Source: Ramlibacter terrae (GTDB taxonomy: Bacteria; Pseudomonadota; Gammaproteobacteria; Burkholderiales; Burkholderiaceae_C). Taken from it: a stretch of DNA of 64,000 nt. Each line of letters starts with the position of its first letter. Positions within the stretch are counted from its first letter, which is position 1. The notes beneath the pieces were generated by a model. That model was given only the letters and a program-made list of their open reading frames with translations. It did no database searches and was not told where the DNA came from. The translations under genes and the position numbers were made by a program. The stretch covers positions 1,674,001-1,738,000 of the forward strand of contig CP053418.1 in the NCBI GenBank assembly GCA_013127575.1, in the 5' to 3' direction. This document shows positions 22,457 to 30,924 of the stretch, piece by piece.

Positions 22457-24687
22457 ATGGAGATGAACCACCCCGCCCCGCGCAACCCGCTGGACGAGAA
22501 CCGCCACGGCCAGATGGGCCGTCCGCTGGACCGCGTCGACGGCCCGAAGAAGGTCACCGGCACGGCGGCCTATGCCTACGAAGTGCGCGAAGGCGCGCCG
22601 CCCGCCTATGGCTTCATCGTCGAAGCCAGCATCGCGCGTGGCCACGTGCGCACCATCGACAGCAGTGCCGCGGAGCAGGCGCCCGGCGTGCTGCTGGTCC
22701 TGAGCCACCGCAACGCGCCGCCGCAGGCGCCATGGGGTCCGCTGAAGACCGAGGACCGTTTCGCCCGCTCCAAGCCCTACCTGTCGGACGCGCGCGTCGA
22801 CTACTACGGCGAGCCCGTGGCTTTCGTGGTTGCCGAGACCTTCGAGCAGGCGCGCTACGCGGCGCAGCTGGTGCGCGTCACGTACGACCCGGAGCCCGGC
22901 GCGTACGAGCTGCAGCACAACTGGAAGCGGCCGAGAAGCCGGACGAGGACGAGGAGCCCGACAGCGCCGAGGGCGACTTCACGCAGGGCTTCGCCGCCGC
23001 GCCGGTGCAGGTCGACGTGCAGTTCACGACGCCGGTGCACATCCACGCGCAGATGGAACCCCACGCGGCGCTGGCTCTGGTGGGACGGCGACAAGGTCAC
23101 CGTGCATTGCTCGACCCAGATGCTGGACAGCGCGCAGAAGTGCGTGGCCAACACCTTCCAGCTGCCCGAGGACGACGTGCACGTGTTCAGCCGCTTCATC
23201 GGCGGCGGCTTCGGCGGCAAGCTGCCGATCTTCTGCGACGTGCTGCTGTCGGTGATGGCGTCGCGCCAGCTCGCTCGGCCGGTGAAGACGACGCTGACGC
23301 GCCAGCAGATGTTCCACCTGACCACGCACCGCACCGACACCGTGCAGCAGCTGCGCGGCGGGCGCGCACGTCGACGGCACGCTGCAGGCGATCGCGCACG
23401 AGTCCTGGTCGCACACCGCCCGCTTCGACAACTTCCGGAGCCGGTGGTCGCTTCGACCCGCACGCTGTATGCGGCGCCGGACCGCATGACACGCATGCGC
23501 TACGTGAAGCTGGACCTGCCCGAGTCCGACTCGTGCCGCGCGCCCGGCGAGGCGGTCGGCATGGTGACGCTGGAAGTCGCCATGGACGAACTGGCGCACA
23601 AGCTCGGCATGGACCCCGTCGCGCTGCGCCTGAAGAACGAGCCGAAGGAGGATCCCGAGAAGCACATCCCGTTCTCCACGCGGCAGCTGGTGCCTTGCCT
23701 CGAGGAGGGCGCGCGCCGCTTCGGCTGGGACCGGCGCAACCCGCAACCGGGGCAGGAGCGCGATGGTCGCTGGCTGGTGGGCATGGGCATGGCGTCGGCC
23801 TCGCGCAGCAACAAGCTGCAGCCGGCCCAATGCGCCCTGACTTTCGGCGCGGACGGCGTGCTCGTCGCGCGCATGTCGATGACCGACATCGGCACCGGCA
23901 GCTACACGGTGTTTTCGCAGATCGCGGCGGAGATGCTGGGACTGCCGGTGGCGCAGGTCCGCATGGAACTGGGCGACAGCCATTTCCCGCCGACGGCGGG
24001 CTCGGGCGGCTCGTTCGGCGCGGCCAGCGCGGGCTCGGCGCTGTACGACGCCTGCGAGAAGTTGCGGCACAAGTTCGCCTTGTCGGCCGGCATCGATCCG
24101 GCCCAGGCGGAGTTCGAAGGCGGGCACGTGCGCGGCGGCGGCAAAAGCGCTTCGCTGGCGAAGCTCGCGGGGCCCGAAGGCATGGAGGCGCACGGCGAGA
24201 TCAAGCCGGGCGAGATGGACAAGGCCTACTCGCAGCAATCGTACGGGGCGTTCTTCGCCGAGGTGGCGGTGGACACCGACAGCGGCGAGGTGCGCGTGCG
24301 CAGGCTGCTCGGCGTGTTCGCGTCGGGCCGCATCCTCAACGAGAAGACGGCCCGCTCGCAGTTGCTGGGCGGGATGATCTGGGGCGTGGGCACCGCGCTG
24401 CACGAAGAGGCCGCCATCGACGGCCGCCACGGCTACTTCGTCAACCACGACATCGCCGAATACCACGTGCCGGTGCACGCGGACATTCCGGACGTCGAGG
24501 TGGTGCTGCTGCCCGAGGTCGACGACAAGGCCAACCCGCTCAAGATCAAGGGGCTCGGCGAACTCGGCATCAGCGGCGCCGCCGGCGCCGTGGCCAATGC
24601 CGTCTACAACGCCTGCGGCGTGCGGGTGCGCGATTTCCCGATCACGCTCGACAAGCTGCTGCCCGGCCGGAGGCCTTGCCGTCCTGA
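22457..24687 (+). CDS. paoC: Aldehyde oxidoreductase, molybdopterin-binding subunit (PaoC/YagR-like)
   Basis: Repaired length is 743 aa. The N-terminus [20 protein letters not shown] is typical. Cofactor-contacting stretches are [30 protein letters not shown] and [19 protein letters not shown], and the active-site glutamate lies in [20 protein letters not shown]. It oxidises aldehydes to acids. Five breaks, two at CCTGG (22920 and 24667). The operon paoABC has no visible XdhC/PaoD-type maturation gene inside this window downstream; the next genes are unrelated or convergent. Confidence 0.85.
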
Positions 24688-24688
24688 C

Positions 24689-24884
24689 TCAGGCCTTCTT
24701 CTTTTCCGACAGCAGCTCCCCCGCCCGTCGCCCAGTCCGACGGCTTGATGTCGTAGAGGATCACGTCGACGCTTTCGGGCTTGCTGCCCGGGGCGTCGAC
24801 GCAGGCCTGCGTGAGCGCCTTGACGAAGTTCTTCTTCTGTTCGTGGGTGCGGCCTTCGAAGAGGTCGACGCGGATCGTGGGCAT
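24689..24884 (-). CDS. 4-oxalocrotonate tautomerase family protein
   Basis: Repaired length is 64 aa. The catalytic Pro-1 is present (MPTIRVDLFEGRTHEQKKNF), which is the hallmark of this family after Met removal. The C-terminus (VDVILYDIKPSDWATGGELL) matches the strand and tail of small tautomerases. One extra G near 24720 shifts the last residues. It converges with paoC with almost no gap. Confidence 0.8.
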
Positions 24885-24967
24885 GGGGTCTCTGGGTGGG
24901 AAAAGGCGGATTGTGCAGCCGTCCGCGCGCCGCACTAGACTGCGCACTTTCGCCCACCGGAGATTCC

Positions 24968-25863
24968 ATGCTTCGCGACGACTTCCAGAACGATTTCGAT
25001 TCCCTGCTGCCCGGCCGGTCCACCGGGCAGGGGGCCACCCGCCGCACCGCGCTGAAGGCGGCGCTCGGCGTCGGCTATGCCGCGGCCGCCGCGCCGCTGA
25101 TCGCGCAGACCGCGATCCGCACGCCGTCCGACGGGCTGGTGACCGGCGAGATCTCGTACGAAGTGAACGGCTTCAAGGTCCCCGCATACCGCGCCGCGCC
25201 CGCCGGCAAGACCGGCCTGCCGGTGGTGCTGGTGATCCGGGAAATCTTCGGCGTGCACGAATACATCGCCGACACGGCGCGCCGCTTCGCGCGCGCCGGC
25301 TACCTCGCGATCGCGCCCGAGCTGTTCGCGCGGCAGGGCGACCCCACCTCGTACGGCGAGGTCGGCCGGATCATGAGCGAGATCGTCGCCAAGGTGCCCG
25401 ACGCGCAGGTGATGGCCGATCTCGACGGCGCGCTGCGCTGGGCCGGGGCCAACGGCGGCGACGTGGCCAAGGCGGGCATCACCGGCTTCTGCTGGGGCGG
25501 CCGCATCACTGGCTGTACGCTGCGCACGGGCCGGTGAAGGCCGGCGTCGCCTGGTACGGCCGCCTGGTCGGCGCCGCCAACGACGTCACGCCGCGCAACC
25601 CGGTCGACATCGCGCCCGGCCTCAAGGCGCCGGTGCTGGGCCTGTACGGCGCCGCCGACACCGGCATCCCGCTTGACACCGTTGATAAGATGAAGGCTGC
25701 CACGGCGACCGGCACGCCGGCCGCCCGGGCTTCGCAGTTCGTGGTCTACCCCGACGCGCCGCACGCCTTCCACGCCGACTACCGCCCCACCTTCCGGCAG
25801 GGGCCGGCCGAAGACGGCTACAAGCGCGCGCTGGAGTGGTTCCGCCAGCACGGCGTCGCCTGA
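24968..25863 (+). CDS. Dienelactone hydrolase family protein with Tat-like signal
   Basis: Repaired length is 298 aa. The N-terminus has ATRRTALKAALGVGYAA, a twin-arginine-type signal, so export is likely. The hydrolase has VVLVIREIFGVHEYI, the nucleophile cysteine in GFCWGGRI (as in dienelactone hydrolases), Asp near LYGAADTGIPLD and His in YPDAPHAFHAD. It may cleave lactones or act as a carboxymethylenebutenolidase homologue. One break near 25509 (lost C in ACCTGGC). Confidence 0.85.
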
Positions 25864-25882
25864 AGCGCGCCTAACCAGAAGG

Positions 25883-25906
25883 AGCCGCCCCGAGGGGCGG
25901 CTTTTC
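25883..25906 (+). terminator. Rho-independent terminator after the dienelactone hydrolase gene
   Basis: AGCCGCCCC and GGGGCGGCT form a 9-bp stem with a very short loop, followed by TTTTC. It lies 20 bp after the hydrolase stop and ends only 5 bp before the GTG start assumed for the ZIP transporter. Confidence 0.75.
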
Positions 25907-25910
25907 GTTC

Positions 25911-26756
25911 GTGACACTGATCGCCATCCTCTTCGCCACCACGGCCGCCGGCATCGGCAGCGTGTGGGTCGCCGCCGCCTTGATGCGCCTGGGCTGGCTC
26001 GCCAACGGCCGTGCGGAGACGCGCGGGCCTGCCGCGCAGCACCTCCTCAGCCTCGCCGCCGGCGCGCTGCTGGCCACCGCCTTCATGCACCTGCTGCCCG
26101 AGGCGCTCGAAAGCGCGATCGGTCCCAAGATGCTGTTCGGCACGCTGCTGGTCGGCGTGGTGTTCTTCTTCCTGCTGGACAAGGCGGAGCTCTGGCACCA
26201 CGGCCACGAGCACCACCACGGGCACGGCGGACCCGATGCGCATGCGCACCACGACCACCACGGGCATCACGACCACGCGCATGGGCACGGTGAACCGCCG
26301 CTGCGCTCCGGCGGCTGGGCGGTGCTCACCGGCGACAGCGTGCATTGCTTCGGCGACGGCATCCTGATCGCGTCCGCGTTCATGGCCGACCTGCGGCTCG
26401 GCGTGGTGGCCGCCATCGCGGTGCTCGCGCACGAAGTGCCGCACCATATCGGCGACCTCGCCGTGCTGCGCATGACCAGCAGCAGCCGGCGCGCTGCCCT
26501 CATCAAGGTCACGCTCGCGGGGGCGGTCACGCCGCTGGGCGGGCTGGTCGGCTGGTGGCTGGTCGACCAGCTGGTGGAGTTCCTGCCCTACTTCCTCGTG
26601 GTCGCCAGCAGCAGCTTCATCTACGTGGCGCTGGCCGACCTCATCCCCCAGTTGCAACGCCGACTGGGTGCGCGCGAGACGCTCGCCCAGGTCGCTTGGC
26701 TGCTGGTGGGCATCGCCCCGGTGACGGTGGTCAGCACGCTCGCGCACACGCACTGA
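25911..26756 (+). CDS. ZIP family metal transporter
   Basis: An intact 281-aa protein with about eight transmembrane segments. TM4/TM5 carry the metal-transport residues in DSVHCFGDGILIASAFM and VLAHEVPHHIGDLAVL, the ZIP signature. Between TM3 and TM4 lies a cytosolic loop of about 35 residues with roughly twenty histidines (positions about 98-125), typical for Zn2+/Mn2+ sensing or buffering. The GTG at 25911 is immediately after a terminator hairpin and has no ordinary ribosome-binding site, so the true start or mode of initiation is uncertain. Confidence 0.9.
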   Translation: MTLIAILFATTAAGIGSVWVAAALMRLGWLANGRAETRGPAAQHLLSLAAGALLATAFMHLLPEALESAIGPKMLFGTLLVGVVFFFLLDKAELWHHGHEHHHGHGGPDAHAHHDHHGHHDHAHGHGEPPLRSGGWAVLTGDSVHCFGDGILIASAFMADLRLGVVAAIAVLAHEVPHHIGDLAVLRMTSSSRRAALIKVTLAGAVTPLGGLVGWWLVDQLVEFLPYFLVVASSSFIYVALADLIPQLQRRLGARETLAQVAWLLVGIAPVTVVSTLAHTH

Positions 26757-26903
26757 TCACGGGCGGTTTCGGTCGAGCACGGCCGGTGCGGCGTGACGGA
26801 TGGGCAGTCCTACATGCCAGCGGAAGTTGTCCGACAGGTCGGTGCGCGGGCCCGTCCTAAGGTCTCCCGGGTCGATGAAGACATCGCAACCAAGGAGACG
26901 AAC

Positions 26904-28041
26904 ATGGCATCCCGGGATGACGAAGACCGCGACCGGCAGAACCGCTGGGGCGGCAGCAACGAGCAGCAGAACGACCGTGGCCAAGGCTACGGCGGCTCGC
27001 AAGGTTTCAACCAGCGTGGCGGCCAGAATTCGGCGCGCAGCAGTCCTCCGGCTACGGCGGCTACGGCGGCGAGAGCCACGGGTACGGGCGCGGCGATTCT
27101 CCCGGCGGCGGCGCCGGGCGCAGCGGCGGCCGGGCGACTGGGGTCGCCATGCCAACCAGTCCTCGGGCTGGGGCGGGCAACCCGGCCAGGCCGGCGGCTA
27201 CCGGGGCAGCTACGGCCGGGCCCGGGCATGGGCGGCAGCAGCTACGGCCAGATGGGTGGCAGCTACGGCCAGTCCAGCGGCGGCTACGGCGGCGGCTCGG
27301 GCTCGGGCCAGATGGGCGGCGGCTACGGCGGCACGCAGGGTTCCGGCGGGCAGGGTCATGCGGGCGGCCGGGGTATGGCGGCGGCGGCAGCGGATACGGC
27401 AGCCGGGGCTACGGCTCCGGCGGCCGGGGGTACAGCGGCGGCATGGCGGGCGGCAGCAGCGGGGCAATTTCGGCGGCGGCGGCATGGGCAGCTACGGCCA
27501 GAGCGGCTACGGCGGTCCGCAAGGCATGGGCGGCAGCTATGGCGGGGCAGCGGCAGTTATGGGCAAGGCAGCGGCTACGGCAACGCGGGCCAGTCCGGCT
27601 ATGGGCAGCAGGGCGGCGGCCGGGGCGGGGCCAAGGCACCCACCACGACCCCGACTACCACCAGTGGCGCGAGGAGCAGATCCGCAAGCTCGACAACGAC
27701 TACCAGTCGTGGCGGCAGGAACGCTACCAGAAGTTCAGCGACGACTTCACCAGCTGGCGCAGCAGCCGCAGCGGCGGCGGGGCCAGAACGACATGGGCGG
27801 CTCCGGCGGCTCCAGCGGCTCCGGCGGTTCGGGCAGCTTCGGCTCCACCGGCCAGAGCGGCTCCAGCAGCCTGCACGGGTCGAGCGGCATGGGCAGCGCC
27901 GGCAGCTCGATGAGCGGCGGCGCCGCCAACCCCGGCAACGTCGGGAGCAACTCCACCAGCACCGGCGGCGGCAGCACGACCACGAGCAGCAGCGGCTCGG
28001 GCGGCGGCAGCGGATCCGGATCGTCGTCCACCAGCAAGTAG
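26904..28041 (+). CDS. Gly/Tyr/Ser/Gln-rich low-complexity protein with tandem Tyr-Trp helix motif
   Basis: Repaired length is about 378 aa. After a hydrophilic start (MASRDDEDRDRQNRWGG) come many GSYGQ, GGYGG and SGYGQ units over about 200 residues, followed by a helical segment of three related repeats (DYHQWREEQIRKL, DYQSWRQERYQKF, DFTSWRSSRS), then a Ser/Gly tail of about 85 residues. There is no signal peptide. The start ATG follows AAGGAGACG. Several breaks lie in G runs, making the exact linker lengths uncertain. Similar DYxxWR proteins occur in Burkholderiales near stress genes; the function is unknown. A 147-bp gap upstream shows no clear promoter. Confidence 0.7.
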
Positions 28042-28060
28042 GTCCCCGTCAACCACACCG

Positions 28061-28083
28061 CGGCGCCGACCGGCGCCGTTTTT
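28061..28083 (+). terminator. Terminator after the low-complexity protein gene
   Basis: CGGCGCC (28061-28067) and GGCGCCG (28072-28078) form a stem with loop GACC, followed by five T. The next gene starts 20 bp later and so probably has its own promoter or relies on read-through. Confidence 0.7.
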
Positions 28084-28102
28084 CATCCACAGGGAGAACA
28101 CC

Positions 28103-28807
28103 ATGAAAACGACCACCCTCATTTCCGCGCTCGCGCTGGCCTTCGCCGTCGGCGCCGCGCAGGCCCAGTCCACCGGCGGCGCCGTCGGCGGCGGCACCGG
28201 CGGCCCGGGCAGCACCGGCAGCACCAGTTCCACCACCGGCGGCCAGTCGGCCCCGGCGGCGCAGCCCGGCACCGGCACGCGCAACACGCCCACCAAGCAG
28301 GACGACAAGGTGTCGCGCGGCGACCGCAAGTTCATCGAGGAAGCCGCCGGCAGCGGCATGTTCGAGGTGCAGGTCTCGCAGCTCGCCGCCAGCAAGGCGA
28401 CCGACGCGCAGGTCAAGAGCTACGCCAGCATGCTGGTCGACCACCACACCGCCGCGAACAACGAGCTCGTGAAGATCGCCAACGCCAAGGGCGTCGAGCT
28501 GCCCGCCGCGCCGAAGCGCTCGCTGCGCAAGGACATCGAGAAGCTGGGCAAGAAGTCCGGCGCGGAGTTCGACCGCGACTACGTGCGCGAGGTCGGCATC
28601 AAGGCGCACCAGAAGGACATCAAGCTGTTCCAGAAGGCGAGCCAGGACCTGAAGGACCCGGAACTGAAGGCCTTCGCGGCCAAGACGCTGCCGGTGTTGC
28701 AGGATCACCTCGCGCAGGCGCAGAAGTTGCCCCGGGCGGGCAAGAGTTCCGCCGCGGCGGGCGGAAGCCGGGGCGTGGTGCATTCCAGCGCGCACAATAA
28801 GAGCTGA
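28103..28807 (+). CDS. DUF4142 domain protein
   Basis: An intact 234-aa protein. The signal peptide is MKTTTLISALALAFAVGAAQA. A Gly/Ser/Thr-rich linker of about 45 residues precedes a four-helix, ferritin-like DUF4142 domain (DRKFIEEAAGSGMFEVQVSQ, MLVDHHTAANNELVKIA, VGIKAHQKDIKLFQKAS). The family is periplasmic and often found among general-stress genes. It is followed by a second, shorter DUF4142 gene 35 bp downstream. Confidence 0.85.
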   Translation: MKTTTLISALALAFAVGAAQAQSTGGAVGGGTGGPGSTGSTSSTTGGQSAPAAQPGTGTRNTPTKQDDKVSRGDRKFIEEAAGSGMFEVQVSQLAASKATDAQVKSYASMLVDHHTAANNELVKIANAKGVELPAAPKRSLRKDIEKLGKKSGAEFDRDYVREVGIKAHQKDIKLFQKASQDLKDPELKAFAAKTLPVLQDHLAQAQKLPRAGKSSAAAGGSRGVVHSSAHNKS

Positions 28808-28842
28808 AGTCGCGCGCCGATGCGCGCTCCATGGGAGGGATG

Positions 28843-29418
28843 ATGCGCATTGCCGGCCTGTTGTCATGGGCCATCGCCGCGGGCCTGCTGTTGCCCGCGG
28901 CCGTTTCGGCGCAAGGCGCCTTCTACGCCGCTTCGGCGGCCGCCGAAGTCCGCCCGATGGGCAGGCGCAGCGGCTCGAACGCAGGTTCCTGCAGGTCACC
29001 GCGGAGAACCTGCGCTTCCGGGCGAAGCCTCCCGGCTCGTGCTGGCGCGTTCCTCCAGCCCCGCCGTCAAGGAGCTGGCCACCGCGCTGGTGGAGCGGCG
29101 GCAGGCGGTGCAGCCCGAAATCCTGCGCCTGCTGCACGCGCGCGGCATGGCGATGCCGCTGCCGGAGAACGACCACGGCAAGGTGCTCAAGCAACTGGCG
29201 AAGCTCAATGGCGCCAAGCTCGACCGGGTCTACATCGAAGAGGTCGTGCAGCGGTCCGCGCAGGCCGACGTCGCCAACCACGAGAAACTCGCCGGACTGG
29301 CCGAAGACCCGGTGCTGAAGGCTGGATCGAGCGGCAGCTGCCGAAGCTGCGCGACAACGTGGCGCGCGCCGGCAAGGCGCTGCCCAGTGCCGCGCTGCGC
29401 GCTCAGCGCGCGGTGTAG
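28843..29418 (+). CDS. Second, shorter DUF4142-like protein
   Basis: Repaired length is 192 aa. A signal peptide (GLLSWAIAAGLLLPAAVSA) precedes a domain with RFLQVTAENLRFQGEASRLV, ERRQAVQPEILRLLHARGM and VQRSAQADVANHEKLAGLA, aligned in order with the preceding DUF4142 protein. Three breaks: near 28960 (C run), 29024 (lost A in CCAGG) and 29328 (lost C in CCTGG). Two ATGs are adjacent; 28843 has the better spacing to GGGAGGG. It overlaps the convergent DUF4019 gene by 16 bp. Confidence 0.75.
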   Translation: MRIAGLLSWAIAAGLLLPAAVSAQGAFYAASAAAEVRPMGRRSGSNAGSCRSPRRTCASGRSLPARAGAFLQPRRQGAGHRAGGAAAGGAARNPAPAARARHGDAAAGERPRQGAQATGEAQWRQARPGLHRRGRAAVRAGRRRQPRETRRTGRRPGAEGWIERQLPKLRDNVARAGKALPSAALRAQRAV

Positions 29419-29912
29419 CCGGCCACGCGCCAGCGGCCGTCGGTGTCGCGCATGGCGGTCACCACTTCCTGCACCTGCGGGTTCTTGTCGAACTTGCTGG
29501 CGAACATCACGCTGACGTAGTGCCCGTTCGGGCGGCCCGGCATGGTCGTCTTGTAGATCGCTTCGACCGGCTGGCGCTCGACCGGGTTGCCGAACGGCTG
29601 CCGCACCTTGGGGATCGCGTCCATCCAGCTGCCCAGCGGCACGCTCTGGCGGAACACGCTGGCGGAGGAATCCCGTGCGGTGCCCCAGTCCTTGCGGTCC
29701 AGCAGCAGCAGCCAGGCGTGCGCCGACAGCTTGCCGGCTTCGGCCATTTCCTTGGCGGCGGGGTCTTCGGCGGGGGCCGGCGCGGGGGCGGGTGCTGCCG
29801 CCGGCGCGGCCGGTGCGGCGGCGGGGCGCGGGGCGGGCTTCAACTGGGCCTGCGCGGCGGCGGCGGCGCACAGCGCGGCGGCCAGCAAGGCAAGGCGGAA
29901 TCTCGACGGCAT
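29403..29912 (-). CDS. DUF4019 domain exported protein
   Basis: An intact 169-aa protein. A signal peptide (LALLAAALCAAAAAQA) is followed by a Pro/Ala-rich linker of about 30 residues and a DUF4019-like domain (AHAWLLLLDRKDWGTARDSSASVFRQ, then YVSVMFASKFDKNPQVQEVV and DGRWRVAGYTAR). The domain is an NTF2/cystatin-like fold of unknown function, common in proteobacterial periplasm. Confidence 0.8.
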   Translation of the reverse strand: MPSRFRLALLAAALCAAAAAQAQLKPAPRPAAAPAAPAAAPAPAPAPAEDPAAKEMAEAGKLSAHAWLLLLDRKDWGTARDSSASVFRQSVPLGSWMDAIPKVRQPFGNPVERQPVEAIYKTTMPGRPNGHYVSVMFASKFDKNPQVQEVVTAMRDTDGRWRVAGYTAR

Positions 29913-30001
29913 CAGGGAAAGCTCCTGCGGAAAACTCGGTTGGCGGCAGTCTAGCCTCTGATGCCGGCGCTTCCCGCGAGGTACAAGGTTTTACGCGGGG
30001 T

Positions 30002-30895
30002 TTACTGCAGCAGCGCGCGCATCATCCGCGCGCCCACCGCCCCGGGTCCTGGTTGTTGGTGTTGAAGACGACGTGCACGCGTTCGGCCTGCGTGGCGGTG
30101 GCGGATCTCCGGCACCATGGCCGCCAGCTCCTCCTGCGCGTACCAGTAGTCGAAGCGGCCCGAGGAGGCGGCCAGTCCTTTCGCGTTCCACATCTCGCGG
30201 TTGCGGCCATGCAGCCGGACGAGCGCGAGCTTCGGGTTGGTGACGTCGAACACGCACGGCACGCAGTTGGCGAAGCCCTGCGGCGAATCGACCACCGTGT
30301 GCACGAGCCCGAGCCGGCGCTGGAAGTCGAGCGTCCAGTCGACGTGCTCGCCGGCGAACCAGCTCTGGTGGCGGAACTCCGCCGCCAGCAGGTGGCCGGC
30401 CATCTTCTCCACGCAACGTTCGACGTGCGCGATGCCTTCGCGGTTGCGCATCACCCGGGGCGCGAACTGGAAGTGCAGGGCGCCGAGCTTGCCCGCGGCC
30501 CGCAGCGGCTCCAGCGCTTCGGCGAAGCGGCGCCACAGCTCGTCGCGGATCTCCGGCGGCAGGTCGGCGTAGTACAGCGTGCGCGGCACGTCGGGGCCCA
30601 GCGCCTGCTGGATGTCCTTGTGCAGCACCGCGGGCTGCGTCTGGTGGCCGGTGAAGATGCGGAACGCCTTCACGTTGAAGGTGAAGTGCGCCGGCGTGCG
30701 CTCGGCCCACAGCTGCGCGTTCTGCGGCGTGGGCATGCCGTAGTAGCTGGAGTCGACCTCCACCAGCGGGAACTGGTCGGCATAGAAGCGCAGCCGCTGT
30801 TCGGCCGTGCGGCACGCGGGCGGGTAGAAGCGGCCGCACGCGATCAGCGTCTTGTCGGTCCAGGAAGCCGTGCCAACGAGGATGTCGGAAGTCAC
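30002..30895 (-). CDS. DUF72 domain protein
   Basis: Repaired length is 298 aa. It belongs to the DUF72 (YecE) TIM-barrel family: ILVGTASWTDKTLI, FYPP, FPLVEVDSSYYGMP, FTFNVKAFRIFTGHQ, HFQFAPRV and the C-terminal VFNTNNQDP. The biochemical role is unknown. Two breaks near 30096 (two bases lost, consistent with CCTGG) and 30045 (G run). The start is GTG 30895, 29 bp from the divergent helicase gene. Confidence 0.85.
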   Translation of the reverse strand: MTSDILVGTASWTDKTLIACGRFYPPACRTAEQRLRFYADQFPLVEVDSSYYGMPTPQNAQLWAERTPAHFTFNVKAFRIFTGHQTQPAVLHKDIQQALGPDVPRTLYYADLPPEIRDELWRRFAEALEPLRAAGKLGALHFQFAPRVMRNREGIAHVERCVEKMAGHLLAAEFRHQSWFAGEHVDWTLDFQRRLGLVHTVVDSPQGFANCVPCVFDVTNPKLALVRLHGRNREMWNAKGLAASSGRFDYWYAQEELAAMVPEIRHRHAGRTRARRLQHQQPGPGAVGARMMRALLQ

Positions 30896-30924
30896 TGGAT
30901 TAATATACAGCTACCAGGCCATTC

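Noticed and set aside
20961..24687. CO dehydrogenase (coxMSL) as identity of the molybdenum enzyme
   Set aside because: The large subunit lacks the AYRCSFR-like CODH active-site loop in the visible frames, and the FAD subunit has the Pao-type extra cysteine segment.
27210..28058. Minus-strand Pro/Leu/Ala-rich frames opposite the Gly/Tyr-rich gene
   Set aside because: Low-complexity antisense of GGC/TAC repeats with no ribosome-binding site and no recognised domain.
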